From contig BCKE01000005.1 in the NCBI GenBank assembly GCA_001600495.1, positions 534,507 to 598,506 of the forward strand: DNA of 64,000 nt. Reading direction: 5' to 3'. The notes below the pieces were generated by a model. The model worked only from the letters and a program-made list of their open reading frames with translations. It was not told the DNA's origin and made no database searches. The DNA comes from Pilasporangium apinafurcum (lineage: Eukaryota > Oomycota > Peronosporomycetes > Pythiales > Pythiaceae). Of this stretch, positions 21,869 to 31,848 are shown piece by piece. The first letter of the stretch is position 1; the number at the start of each line of letters is the position of its first letter. A program made the position numbers and the translations under genes.

Positions 21869-22870
21869 CTAGCCCAAGTTGTCAAGTGAGACCGCCAGCG
21901 CACCCAACAGTATTATCACGTTAATCGCAGCACCATGAGCTGCGGATTCCGTGTTGACCGAGACACCAGATCCATCGTTAGAAGACTGTAACGAAGATGA
22001 CGTGGAAGTATCCGCAGTATCCGTTGACGAGTCCGACAGTGTACTGCCACTACTGCTGTTACTGACGGTAGTACTGCTTGATCGAACCATCGCAGCGATT
22101 TCAGACAGCGTTTCTTGGGAAACGGAGGCAAATGTGATGCTTGGATCATTCTCGGGTACAACGCCACGGATTTGGATCGTCAAGTCCGAGAGGACGTGAA
22201 TGTAATCATATTTGTTCTCAGCAAGCAACAATTTCTGCTCAAATTTGGCGTAAAAATCCGATGCTTCGTCGTAGGGGACACCAGCGGTCTTGGCGGCATC
22301 GGAATCTCTTCGCCACGCCAACACGGCATGAAATTCTTCGGGCGTGGGGGCTTCGGCTCCCTCTTCTAGTTCGATCGTGTAGTAAAGCAAGGTCTCACAG
22401 GTTGCTCGTAGCGGCATATCGGTGATGGAGCATGCAGGCATATCAAGTTGCACGACAGCGATAAAAATGGCGATGCAGGACTCGGACGTGACCATTCCTG
22501 TGGTGTCCTCGGCTGTTGGGACCGTGCCGGAATAAGGAAAGATCTGGTAGCCACTGTCCGATACGCAGGTATCAAATATCGCGCGGTTAAGTGAGTAAAT
22601 ACCAGAAACAATCATCGCGACGGTGTCATTGCAGACGACGTTGTTGACCAATTGAAACGTCGAGGAATCGACTGAGGCAGTTGGGATGGGTGTCGAGGCA
22701 TCGGACGAGGATGATGATGAAGAAGCTTCAGATGTGTCCGTTTCTGCCTCTGGCTGAGGAGTAGGCTGCTCAGTTCTTTGGGATCGACCAAAGACGACTT
22801 CATAATGCAAAGAGAGCACAATCACAAGCACTAACAGCCGTATCAGCATCATGGTAGTAGTTGAACGCAT
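21869..22870 (-). CDS. Elicitin-like secreted protein 3 (GPI-type tail)
   Basis: 333 residues. The signal peptide is RLLVLVIVLSLHYEVVFG. The linker is rich in Glu, Thr and Ser. The elicitin core has cysteines at 80, 102, 132 and 147 with the array's fixed spacing, plus one at 158 near but not at the canonical sixth position; position 51 of the canonical fold is not cysteine. Motifs are YQIFPYSGTVPTAED and PACSITDMPLRA. The second block is AWRRDSDAAKTAGVPYD, followed by SDLTIQI and TFASVSQETLSEI. The Ser/Thr-rich tail ends in a hydrophobic run compatible with a GPI signal. It is the closest match to copy 1 in the core (VVCNDTV ... MPLRA), which suggests a recent duplication or conversion between them. 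Confidence 0.88.
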   Translation of the reverse strand: MRSTTTMMLIRLLVLVIVLSLHYEVVFGRSQRTEQPTPQPEAETDTSEASSSSSSSDASTPIPTASVDSSTFQLVNNVVCNDTVAMIVSGIYSLNRAIFDTCVSDSGYQIFPYSGTVPTAEDTTGMVTSESCIAIFIAVVQLDMPACSITDMPLRATCETLLYYTIELEEGAEAPTPEEFHAVLAWRRDSDAAKTAGVPYDEASDFYAKFEQKLLLAENKYDYIHVLSDLTIQIRGVVPENDPSITFASVSQETLSEIAAMVRSSSTTVSNSSSGSTLSDSSTDTADTSTSSSLQSSNDGSGVSVNTESAAHGAAINVIILLGALAVSLDNLG

Positions 22871-23900
22871 GTCGATTTACCGGCGTCAGTGTCTAGCACA
22901 AAAACAGAAAATGCGGCATCACCCTGACGAAGTATGAGAAAGCGAAGAGGGGTAACAATTTGGTAAAGACTGTGCCTGATACCTTGAATCAGGAAAAACA
23001 GACTAAGCAGTTTACAATCCCAAATGGTTGGGGAGGGTGAAAGATAGTAGAGGTGTAATGCGTGGGTACTTTTATAAGAAGAGCGTGCCACTGTGACAGT
23101 ATGGATTGCAACCAGCTGTCAAGCCCATCTGTGAACGCAAGTGAGCTCCTCGAGTGAAAATTCGAAACCCGCTCTTTTTTGCTAGTCAGAAAGTCAGACA
23201 CCAAAGACATGATCTCTGTATATCTGCGTTCTCCCCTGTATATATCACGGTAAATTTGTCGAGTGGATCACCACCGACTCAGCGTCGTTTTTGCTATCGG
23301 AATAATTGCCGAATGGAGAAAATGCACGAGTTGGTGATCATGTCAAGTATGCTTCTCGCATAAACCACTGTGGCCATCGCTCAAAAACTTACAGTAACAA
23401 ATTGTACGGTATTGTGTGAGGTGCAGGCTGCAACTGTGCTACCTGCTGTTTCTTTCGAACAGAGTCTGCTATCGCGTTCAACGGTAAAATATACCGTTGC
23501 TTCTCTTTCTACCGCGAAACATATCGGTGGGAAGAAATTCGCTCTAGACTCAAGATAATTGGCAGATTCTGCCTCGTCGCTTGCTGAACAGCATACAATG
23601 TGGCGCAATTACTAACCACAGTAAACATGGGACTACTGCGTCATTCTCGTTTGCGTCTCTACGTCACCTGCTAAGCACCGATATTTTCGCCTCAAACTTT
23701 ACAGAAGACTACAGTGTATGTTGGCACTTCGACGATGTAAGGATATGTAGAGGCAAGTACAGCAACCGTAGCAAGTAGATAAATAAAATTCCCTAGAACT
23801 TTTCATTTAACTCGAGAGTTTGCACTCTCAATGTTCACCCAATTCGCCATCTTACTGGAGGGATTTACTTTCGACTGTGCCTCTGAAGCTCTTCATCTCT
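22871..23900. other. Intergenic spacer
   Basis: About 1 kb between elicitin-like genes 3 and 4. It includes a TATA-like sequence upstream of gene 3. No other gene, repeat or element is supported. Confidence 0.5.
23070..23079 (-). promoter_or_regulatory. TATA-like box upstream of elicitin-like gene 3
   Basis: Read on the minus strand, CTTATAAAAG lies about 200 bases before the ATG at 22870. TATA boxes are uncommon in oomycetes and the distance is long, so this is a weak call. Confidence 0.25.
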
Positions 23901-24998
23901 CTATTGCATTACCGCCATCGAGATCACAAATACCGTTGTCAGCAGAACCACCAGCTGCGACGACGTGGTCAATGCATTGGTGCCAGAGGATAACGTTGCC
24001 GCCTGTTGCGTTGATCCAGAACTTGTATCAATGGCATTGATCTCCATTGCAGACGTTGGTGATCCCGTTACATCATCTGCTGAGGTGGTAGACTCAGCAC
24101 TGCTATCCTCTTCAGTTGCAGTCTTAGATGTGACTCGCGCAGCCACGTCCATCAATGACCCTGCGCTGATGCTTGCAAATGTTGTGTTGGTCATTGCATC
24201 ACTAAGTGCAGCAGTCGCGGCTTCGCCTTCACTAACATGAATCGTCAAATCCGAAAGCACCGTCACGTATGTATACTTGGCTTTGACCAGCTTTAGATTG
24301 GTCTGAAAATGCGCGTACAATGCTGAGTCGCTATCATTCGGAACACCCGCTTCCGTAGCCAAATTCACGTTCTGCCGCCATTGCACAACTGTCTGGAAGC
24401 CCTCAGGTGTTGGGGCTGTTTGACCGTTGTCATTGATGTCGACTGAGTACATCAATAGTGTCTCCACGACGCTCTTGAGTGCCATACCGCTGATGGAGCA
24501 TGCCGGTAATTCCAGTAGAGTAACACCAATGAAAATCGCCATGCATGCTTCAGAAGTGACCATAGCGGTGACGTCTTGGGCAGTGGGCACGACACCCGAA
24601 TAGGGGAAGATCTGGTAGTCGGAGTCCTCCACGCATTGATTAAAGAGCACTGAATTGACCGAGTACGTTTGCTGAATCGTCTCGGCAATGGTGTCGCTGC
24701 ATGTCACTTCGCTCACCAATTGGAACGTCGAGGAATCGGACGTTGCGACATCAATAGTCATCGTTGTTGTTGGCGTTGGTGTCGAAGTGGTTAATTGGTC
24801 GACAGAACCGCTATTGCTGCTGCTAGATGAGAAGATGGCAGAGCTATCAACCGTAATAGTGTTGTCAATGACACCAGTATCAGCATCAGGCGACGAAGAG
24901 AACGAAGATGCCGTTGAGCCAGTCGCTAAAGCGGTGGCATGATCGATGCAAAGTGCAGCCGAGAGCGCAAAGGTGACGAAAACAGGTAAATTCCGCAT
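23901..24998 (-). CDS. Elicitin-like secreted protein 4 (GPI-type tail)
   Basis: 365 residues from the ATG at 24998, which begins a good signal peptide (LPVFVTFALSAALC); an upstream in-frame start at 25067 would precede it by 23 residues. A long Ser/Thr linker leads to the elicitin core with cysteines at 100, 122, 152 and 167 and none at the canonical third or sixth positions. Motifs are YQIFPYSGVVPTAQD and PACSISGMALKS. The second block is slightly changed (WRQNVNLATEAGVPND, then SDLTIHV and TFASISAGSLMDV). The C-terminal hydrophobic run LVVLLTTVFVISMAVMQ suggests a GPI signal. Confidence 0.88.
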   Translation of the reverse strand: MRNLPVFVTFALSAALCIDHATALATGSTASSFSSSPDADTGVIDNTITVDSSAIFSSSSSNSGSVDQLTTSTPTPTTTMTIDVATSDSSTFQLVSEVTCSDTIAETIQQTYSVNSVLFNQCVEDSDYQIFPYSGVVPTAQDVTAMVTSEACMAIFIGVTLLELPACSISGMALKSVVETLLMYSVDINDNGQTAPTPEGFQTVVQWRQNVNLATEAGVPNDSDSALYAHFQTNLKLVKAKYTYVTVLSDLTIHVSEGEAATAALSDAMTNTTFASISAGSLMDVAARVTSKTATEEDSSAESTTSADDVTGSPTSAMEINAIDTSSGSTQQAATLSSGTNALTTSSQLVVLLTTVFVISMAVMQ

Positions 24999-25774
24999 AA
25001 TGTGACTCGATGCTGGAAAGTATGAAAGTGAGAGAGAATTTTGGTGGGGGAGTGAATAAACCACCAATGTCTAAACTCAACAGAAACGATCAGGATGGTG
25101 ATGAAGGAGATGGATATTTCGCGAATGTACGTTGACAATCGCGTTTGCATTAGTAGCAGAAGGTAGTTGCTGCTCACACAGATGTTCTTGCAAAGTCTGT
25201 GTATGGTCTTTTCCCATTTGGCTCAGTTTATGGCACAATGACACGGCTTTGGACCATTTCACTTGCATTAGCATCTTCTGGAACATAATAGGGGATGTAT
25301 GTGGTGATAGATCGTTCATTAGAGCCATCTTCAGCGATTTATCTGGTATCTAACATACGGAAGCTGCTTGCAGTAAGGTTTCGCCCCATTCACGTTAGAC
25401 AGCCTGTAAGTGGTACTATATCCAGATGGCGGCGCTTCAAGTATTTGAAAAGATATATAGAAAATGATGGACATGCACGTCATTTCTGGTTTCACCGCAA
25501 AACAGCCGTTGGGCTCAGATGATAGGCATCTTGCCGATTATCGCAATTGTTCTTGTGGACACGCCCGCATCTAGAGAATATTGAGAACATCTTATACGTC
25601 TATGCGTTTGACAGCCGACAGACCGAAGGCACATCCCAATGGACAAAAATTTAAGACAGACTACAAGACTCATATTTTCTTTTAAACCAGACGTCCTGAA
25701 AGATCGACAACATGCCCACACACTCTACAAAATATTACCATCTTCCCTTTTTCCTTTTTCCTCCTTCTTCTTTC
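24999..25774. other. Intergenic spacer
   Basis: About 780 bases with only short unconserved frames. It contains the promoter of gene 4 and the 3' flank of gene 5. Confidence 0.5.
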
Positions 25775-26878
25775 TTATAACAAACCTATGGTAATCGAAA
25801 TCAGAATCATCAACATCGTTGACATTGACAATGTCTTGATACTGGTGGCTATAGAGCTCAACGTATCGGCAGCAATGGTTGAAGGCGTCGGAGACGGTGT
25901 AGCTGTGACTTTATCCCCTGTGCTGCTGCTTGCATCATCGTCATCATCATCTTCATAGTTGCCATGACTGGCAGTAGAGGCATCTCCACTCGTTGACGTG
26001 CTTTCTGTAGCTATCACACTTGCAACAATATCGGTCATTGACCCACTCTCCACCTCAGCAAAGGGCACATTAGGCTTATTAGGCTTATTAGGCACATTAG
26101 ACACATTAGGCCCATCATTCGGCATATCGTCGTCAGCAATGACGATCGTCAGATTGGATAACAATGTGATATCAGCGTATTTGTCGGTCAATGCCGTCTG
26201 CAAATTGTCTGAAAAAACCGCATAAAGCTCTGAGTCATTACCATATGGCACGCCTGCAGCTCGGGCTAGGTCGACGTCTCTCCGCCAGGCCATCACCGCA
26301 TGGAACTGCTCCGCTGTGGGTGCCGGCCAACCATTGTCCATGTCTACCGCGATTTTGAGTAGCGTCTCACTGGCAGCACGCAATGGCATATCACTGATCG
26401 AACAGGCGGGCATATCAGCCAAGACGACAGACGTAATAAACGCCATGCACGCGAGCGAGTCGACCATGCCAGCTGTGTCTTCTGCAGTAGGCACAACTCC
26501 CGAGTACGGAAAGATTTGATAGCCACTTTCAGCGACGCATTTGTCAAAGAGCGCACGGTTGATCGAGCAGAGCGCGTTGATCTGTGTCGCGACTTCATCG
26601 GGACAGATGGCGTTGTTCACTAGCACAAATGTCGAAGAGTCTGCTGAGGCGGTGGGAATTGGGATTGAGTAAGGGGACACGGGTGTTGGTGATGGTGTAG
26701 ACCTGGTAGCTGATGTTGCTGAAATGGAAGAAGAGTCTGATGAAGTTGAGACATCCTCTGAGTCGCTAAATTCATCTGCAACAGAGGCAGAACCTGAGCT
26801 AGACAGGTCAGAAGTTGATGCCGATGCAGTCAGCCCAACCAGCATTGCTGCTATGGTCATTAAAGACATAAACCGCAT
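25775..26878 (-). CDS. Elicitin-like secreted protein 5 (GPI-type tail)
   Basis: 367 residues. The signal peptide is MSLMTIAAMLVGLTASAS. The core carries cysteines at 92, 114, 144 and 159 with the array spacing, plus an extra one at 104 (NALCSIN). Motifs are YQIFPYSGVVPTAED and PACSISDMPLRA. The second block is AWRRDVDLARAAGVPYG. Between that block and FAEVESGSMTDIV the protein has a short Asn-Pro-Lys/Val repeat (NVPNKPNKPNV) encoded by imperfect GGCTTATTA/GGCACATTA repeats near 26070-26110, on the plus strand reading. An Asp-rich patch (DDDDDD) follows. The tail ends in a long hydrophobic stretch, GPI-like. Confidence 0.88.
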   Translation of the reverse strand: MRFMSLMTIAAMLVGLTASASTSDLSSSGSASVADEFSDSEDVSTSSDSSSISATSATRSTPSPTPVSPYSIPIPTASADSSTFVLVNNAICPDEVATQINALCSINRALFDKCVAESGYQIFPYSGVVPTAEDTAGMVDSLACMAFITSVVLADMPACSISDMPLRAASETLLKIAVDMDNGWPAPTAEQFHAVMAWRRDVDLARAAGVPYGNDSELYAVFSDNLQTALTDKYADITLLSNLTIVIADDDMPNDGPNVSNVPNKPNKPNVPFAEVESGSMTDIVASVIATESTSTSGDASTASHGNYEDDDDDDASSSTGDKVTATPSPTPSTIAADTLSSIATSIKTLSMSTMLMILISITIGLL

Positions 26879-27827
26879 GATGGTGGGGTAAAGGTAATCT
26901 GTTTGTAGAGAGGCAAGAGCGGGAATGGCGTTATGTGGCTGCCTGCTGTTGTGGGTATCTGTCGATTCTTTTTAGAAAGGGAGGAGCATCAATATCAACT
27001 TCAATGGCGCATCGCTCCATCTGGTTGGTCGCGACTTTTCCGTCCTTTGTTGATCGAGGTCAATGACTTGCGTGTATAGAGTAGGATCAGTTTACAAGAT
27101 GGGAAAGCAGGACAACCTACGTAAATACATGTTTGCTGGTAGATATCTGCTGGACTATGATCGTAATACTTGACATGTATAGAAATTATAACTGTCAAAT
27201 GGAATACTAGATACTTGCTGGATGACCCCTCACCTAATCGGGCAAAAACGTGGCACCAGCAGATGTACCCCACCAACTCTCATCTTCCCATTACTTTCTG
27301 TGCTATTGGTCTGTTTGGGTAGTGTTTAGCAGTGGAACAAACCAATCGCTTCTGTAATACTTGCGCTTGGCCATAAGGTAAACGCGTCTGATGTGTACAC
27401 ATGCACAACGACACGGCGGGAAACAGTGAGGACAACTTTCTTTTCGTGTTTTCTATGTGATCTGAACTCTCCATGAATCCATAGTGATCTCTACTTTCTT
27501 CTTCCCTCTTCAGTGCTACATTCGATCCCGCATTTCGCAAATTAAGGCAACCTTGCGCAATAGGAAGGTGAATTTCTTGACGTTTACCTAGATACCTGGG
27601 ACTGTTCTCTTCGACAAACATACCTCAGCCAAACGTTGCCGTTCTCAAAGGCTTCTCTAGTAAAGCTATTGTTGCTTGTTCTCCCGTGCTATCACAGACA
27701 CGAAGATAACAAGAGTAGTGCATACAACATTCCCATAACATTTGAACTAATACATTCACTAGAAAGGCATAAACATGTAGTACAACAAAGACTCGATGGG
27801 TTTCACTGTTACAACCATCATATCACA
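26879..27827. other. Intergenic spacer
   Basis: About 950 bases with no supported gene. The frame at 27280-27621 (minus) shows no domain and no similarity to the array genes. Confidence 0.5.
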
Positions 27828-28715
27828 TCACGGGGACAATGTTAAAATGACCACAACAAGCGTTGGTACTAACGAGATCATTGTGCTCGGGTTCACCGAA
27901 GTGCTTGCTGATGTTGGCTCGGGTGTTACATAAATCTCTAACCCATTTGACCCAGTGGCACTGCCATCTGGAGCCACGGTCCCCAAGTCATCCCCATCTT
28001 CTGCCGTGCTAGCTGACGCCACCAGTTTATTATCCTCAAACGTGATAGCCAAGTCCGATGAAAGCACCACAGTGCTCTCCGCCATGGCTCTATCTAGTGC
28101 AGTTGTAAACTCTAGATATAGTTGAGAGTCACTATCGTATGGCAACCCAACAGCCTTGGCTGTGTTGCTATCGCGTCTCCAAGACATAAGCGCTTGAAAT
28201 CGGTCAGCATCGGGTGATGGAGTGCCATCTTCCATGTTGACGGCGACTGTGAGTAGTGTTTCCACTGCTGCTTTCATGGGTAGATCGGAAATATTACATT
28301 CTGGGATCTTGGCCAGCACAATCGCAGCAAAGATGGCCAAACAGTTTGCCGATGTGGACATGGTAGCGACCTGTTCGGTCGTGGCGTGTTGGCCTGAGTA
28401 AGGGAAAATCTGGTACTGGCTGTCTTCGACACATGCTTCAAAAAGATCCTTGTTCATGCCATACATCATGGTGATTTTGTCAGCCACAGCATCGGAGCAG
28501 ATTGAGCTATCCACAAGTGCGAATGTAGCTGAGTCGACGGCTGCAGTTGGAATGGGTGTCAATGAAGACGATGAGGAGGGAGAGGGCGTAGTATCCACTG
28601 GCACTGGAGTTGGGGCTGGTGTGTCGATGATTTGTGAGCCAGACGAAGACTCGAACGCTGCGGAGAGGGTGCACAAGGAGATCAGCACTACAATCAGATC
28701 AAGCAAGCACGTCAT
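27828..28715 (-). CDS. Elicitin-like secreted protein 6 (GPI-type tail)
   Basis: 295 residues, the shortest of the array. The signal peptide is LLDLIVVLISLCTLSAA. The core has exactly four cysteines after the signal peptide, at 73, 95, 125 and 140, with the array spacing. Motifs are YQIFPYSGQHATTEQ and PECNISDLPMKA, so the usual VPTAE segment is changed. The second block is SWRRDSNTAKAVGLPYD, then SSDLAITF. The third conserved segment seen in copies 1-5 (TFA..S..SL) is missing, which explains the shorter length. The hydrophobic C-terminus (LVPTLVVVILTLSP) still looks like a GPI signal. Confidence 0.87.
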   Translation of the reverse strand: MTCLLDLIVVLISLCTLSAAFESSSGSQIIDTPAPTPVPVDTTPSPSSSSSLTPIPTAAVDSATFALVDSSICSDAVADKITMMYGMNKDLFEACVEDSQYQIFPYSGQHATTEQVATMSTSANCLAIFAAIVLAKIPECNISDLPMKAAVETLLTVAVNMEDGTPSPDADRFQALMSWRRDSNTAKAVGLPYDSDSQLYLEFTTALDRAMAESTVVLSSDLAITFEDNKLVASASTAEDGDDLGTVAPDGSATGSNGLEIYVTPEPTSASTSVNPSTMISLVPTLVVVILTLSP

Positions 28716-29915
28716 TTTGACGTCTTCATCTACCGGCAGAATGTGAAGAACAGAAGTGTGCTGTTCGTGAAGCGTTCTTCAATAAACGAAACTCATATGT
28801 GTGTGCGTCTCTGAAGGGAGGAAGTGCCTAGTGCGAATCAATGCCTACTGTTGATGGGCATTGACATGAGCCTTTCGCTGGCTTTTTTATGGCGACAGGT
28901 TCAGAACTTGCGACCAGATCCCTGTAACGAGTGGCTGTCACAGCATTTTATTTTGCCGTGGTTTGCGCACTTCAACTAAGTATCCAACTTAATTAAATAT
29001 ACTTTCAATAAAATACTATGTGATTCCGTTTACCATTTGCTCTTGTTTATATATACTTTTGGTAGGCTGGTACGGTAAACTGAAGTACGGAGCGGTAAAA
29101 ACGGGTCTGACAGGATGCAGTTGGTCCATCTTCAAACATGACGAGGATGACCTGGACGTAAATATGACCGCGAAAAAAACTAGTATCTTCGTCAATGTGA
29201 GCCTCACAATCTGTACGAAGAACAGGCTCACTCGGAGGTAATGACACGTTTAGATTGCCATAGACACACCGAAGGGTCATTGAAATTGGTTCCTCATATG
29301 TAAAAGTTTGCCGTCAATTCTTCCTTCCTAGACTCAATCACAGCTTACTCCGGAATATATTACAAAGATAGGCACCACATCTAATGTAATATCTATTATA
29401 CATAGTCACCCACGCCAAGCAACTGTAGACATCAGCGTCATTGCTAGCACGGCTCTGCTGCGTTCCTGAAATCTCAATACGCCTGACAAACCCTTAGACG
29501 AAGAAGAAGTGGCCGAGGTGTCGTACGAATCAAAAGGCGCCATATCGTGGTCAGAGTCTATCATTTGGGAGACGTTCGGGCATGTGCTGAAACAACCATG
29601 TGCCGATAAAAGCAGATTGGATCGGAAATGTGAGGTATTATTGTACCACCCGGACCAAAAAAAGTCAAAAATCGACGTCAGATCGTTTGTGTCACAGATT
29701 TGCTCACAAGCATTCAACAAATGTATACAACTTATAACAGCGGAGACCTTTTATGATGTTATAATTGCAGTTTATCCACATGTTTGCATCCATGTTTTGA
29801 GGCTACTAATACTAAGCCGAAAAAATTACTACATTGTTGACTGCAATATCACATTTGAGGATTCAGAAAAGAGCATAGAGTCTGGAGTTTAAATAATGGA
29901 ATAGATTAAACTTAA
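28716..29915. other. Intergenic spacer with possible gene-tail remnant
   Basis: About 1.2 kb. Most of it is featureless. On the minus strand, around 29506-29406, a short frame encodes a Ser-rich run followed by a hydrophobic end (AVLAMTLMSTVAW) that resembles the GPI-type tails of the array genes, especially copy 7. No signal peptide or elicitin core is found upstream, so at most this is the tail of a lost copy. Confidence 0.3.
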
Positions 29916-30878
29916 TTACCACAGCCACGCTGCTGCACTTGCGAGCGCTACGAAGCGCAGCAATGAACTTAGATCCGTCGCTTCCTCATGCTCCAATGCT
30001 GTTGTGTCGGATAACGCTGTCATGTTTGTTGAGTTATTTTTCGTTGATCCACTCGTAGATGATGCCAGACTAGTGTCTTGTGTGAATTCGCTGTGTTCTT
30101 CACTGCCAGTGAGAAAATCCAAGGGCATCTTGATCGTCGGGCCTGTTTGCAAATCTACTACACTACTGACCATGCTCTGTTGAAGTTTCGTGGTGAGCTG
30201 CGCGTATGCCTGAAACCCTGCATTGCAAGGTACATTCACTGTCTGCGCCAAGTTTACATCTCGCCGCCAGAGCACGAGGTCCTTAAACCGATCACCTTCA
30301 CCCTCCTGTGACTGCTGCCAGTCGTTTAGGATGTCGTTGGAGGTCGTGAGTAGCGTCTTGATTGCACTCTTCGATGAGAGTCCTCTCACGTCGCATTGTG
30401 AAAATTTGGTCTGCATAACACCCATACTAATCGCAAAACAAGCTTGCGAGGTGGCTATAGCTGTCGCTTGTGAAGCGGCTGGGCACATTTCAGAAAACGG
30501 AAAAATATCGTACTTGGTTTCGTCAATCCAGGTACGGAAGAGATTTTGGTTGTTGTAGTAGAGCTGATGGATACGCTCAGCAGCATTGTCGGAGTAGCTA
30601 ACATTCGCAACGAGCTGGAACGTGGACGAGTCTGAGGCCGCTGATGCAAACGATGGCATAAGCGACTCAATGGTCGGGTTAGGCGGTAATACGCTTATTG
30701 GAATAGAGGAGGATGACTGATGGTCGATGTTGTTATTACTGCTGCTATTTGGAGCAGTAGGAGTTGGTATGGGAGTGGCTGTAGTGTTTGAAGTAGCGAT
30801 TGTTTGTGCGCTTGACGCATCCAGTACAATCAACAACGAGACGAAAAGGAAGAGTCGAGTAGCCATTTCACAGTTCAT
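29916..30878 (-). CDS. Divergent elicitin-like secreted protein 7
   Basis: 320 residues and the most diverged copy. The signal peptide is RLFLFVSLLIVLDASSAQ. The region STFQLV ... YDIFPFSE still aligns with the elicitin core, and the spacing is kept, but the first and second cysteines are replaced (Tyr95 and Trp117) while those at 147 and 162 remain. These two would normally pair with the two that were lost. A new cysteine sits at 132. The second block is recognisable (LWRRDVNLAQTVNVPCN) but its Tyr-Asp pair is lost. The tail has DLSSLLRF and a short hydrophobic end. The reading frame is open throughout, so it may be expressed, but a native elicitin fold is doubtful. An ATG four codons in (30866) is an alternative start. 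Confidence 0.75.
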   Translation of the reverse strand: MNCEMATRLFLFVSLLIVLDASSAQTIATSNTTATPIPTPTAPNSSSNNNIDHQSSSSIPISVLPPNPTIESLMPSFASAASDSSTFQLVANVSYSDNAAERIHQLYYNNQNLFRTWIDETKYDIFPFSEMCPAASQATAIATSQACFAISMGVMQTKFSQCDVRGLSSKSAIKTLLTTSNDILNDWQQSQEGEGDRFKDLVLWRRDVNLAQTVNVPCNAGFQAYAQLTTKLQQSMVSSVVDLQTGPTIKMPLDFLTGSEEHSEFTQDTSLASSTSGSTKNNSTNMTALSDTTALEHEEATDLSSLLRFVALASAAAWLW

Positions 30879-31848
30879 CTGACGAAATTTGGTAGTTGAT
30901 CAATATTCTTCCTGCCGCAAATGTTCAAATGAACTGCGTTGTTAGCTTTTACCACAAACGCGCACCCAATACTGAGAGGCGATTACCGTCTCTGACACGG
31001 TCGTATTGCTGAAGAGGGAATGCCAGCTGTTGATCGATGTGGTATCCCTATATCGCAGTTGCAACCCAAAAAGATATCTGGTGCGATTATAAGGAACAGT
31101 GTGTCTGCGGCGTCTTTCGTTATTGTGAAGAGATCAATATGCTATACCGAACGCAGCAAAACAAAAAAAAACTCATCCAGGCTTGTAACTGCAATCAATT
31201 CCATCCATTGGATACATAGAATCGCATCTCCGTTTCAACAACAGAAATGCAAGTCTTTAATCACTCTTCTATTAAAAGGGTGTAATTGTTGTCAGTAGAG
31301 ACAGAGGAGTGACAGAAAACCGGGTGGTTGTGAGGCAGGGACTATGTACATTATTTATAGTAGAAGATGTACGTCGAATATATGGCTGCTCAGTTCCATG
31401 ACTGCAGGTAATGATGGTCACTTCACGATCTACGGGCTAATTCTACCATGTCGTATATCTGTCTCAAGCTAATTTCCTTCTCTGATGTGTCACTCTCTCC
31501 AACCCACACAGCGACTGCAATCGCATGAAAACTGCTACATTTTGCACATACTCGCATGGCAGCATGGACGAAGTTTATTTGTGCATCTCTGCCATTCGTT
31601 TTTGCTGATGAATGACAATCGTGCCGTTTCGATGGAGTTTCATTATCAGATCGAGATCTACTCAGAGTCTCAGAATTGCAGGAAACTGAGTCTGATTCCA
31701 ATACTAAAATTCTGATTCTGGGACGGCCCAAGCAAACTCGCCGCGGCCAGCCAATCACGAAGAGCTCCAGTCGCATTGGCAATCGGCGCAAGAGCCACCA
31801 AACAAGAGAGCACCAGGAGCGCTAGCGGAACATACACAGAACGAAAGG
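30879..31848. other. Intergenic spacer
   Basis: About 970 bases between the elicitin-like array and PPAN, a divergent arrangement. No supported gene; both promoters must lie here. Confidence 0.5.

Noticed and set aside
29509-29892. Plus-strand frame of 127 codons between elicitin-like copies 6 and 7
   Set aside because: No domain, no signal peptide and no similarity to neighbours; length is within chance.
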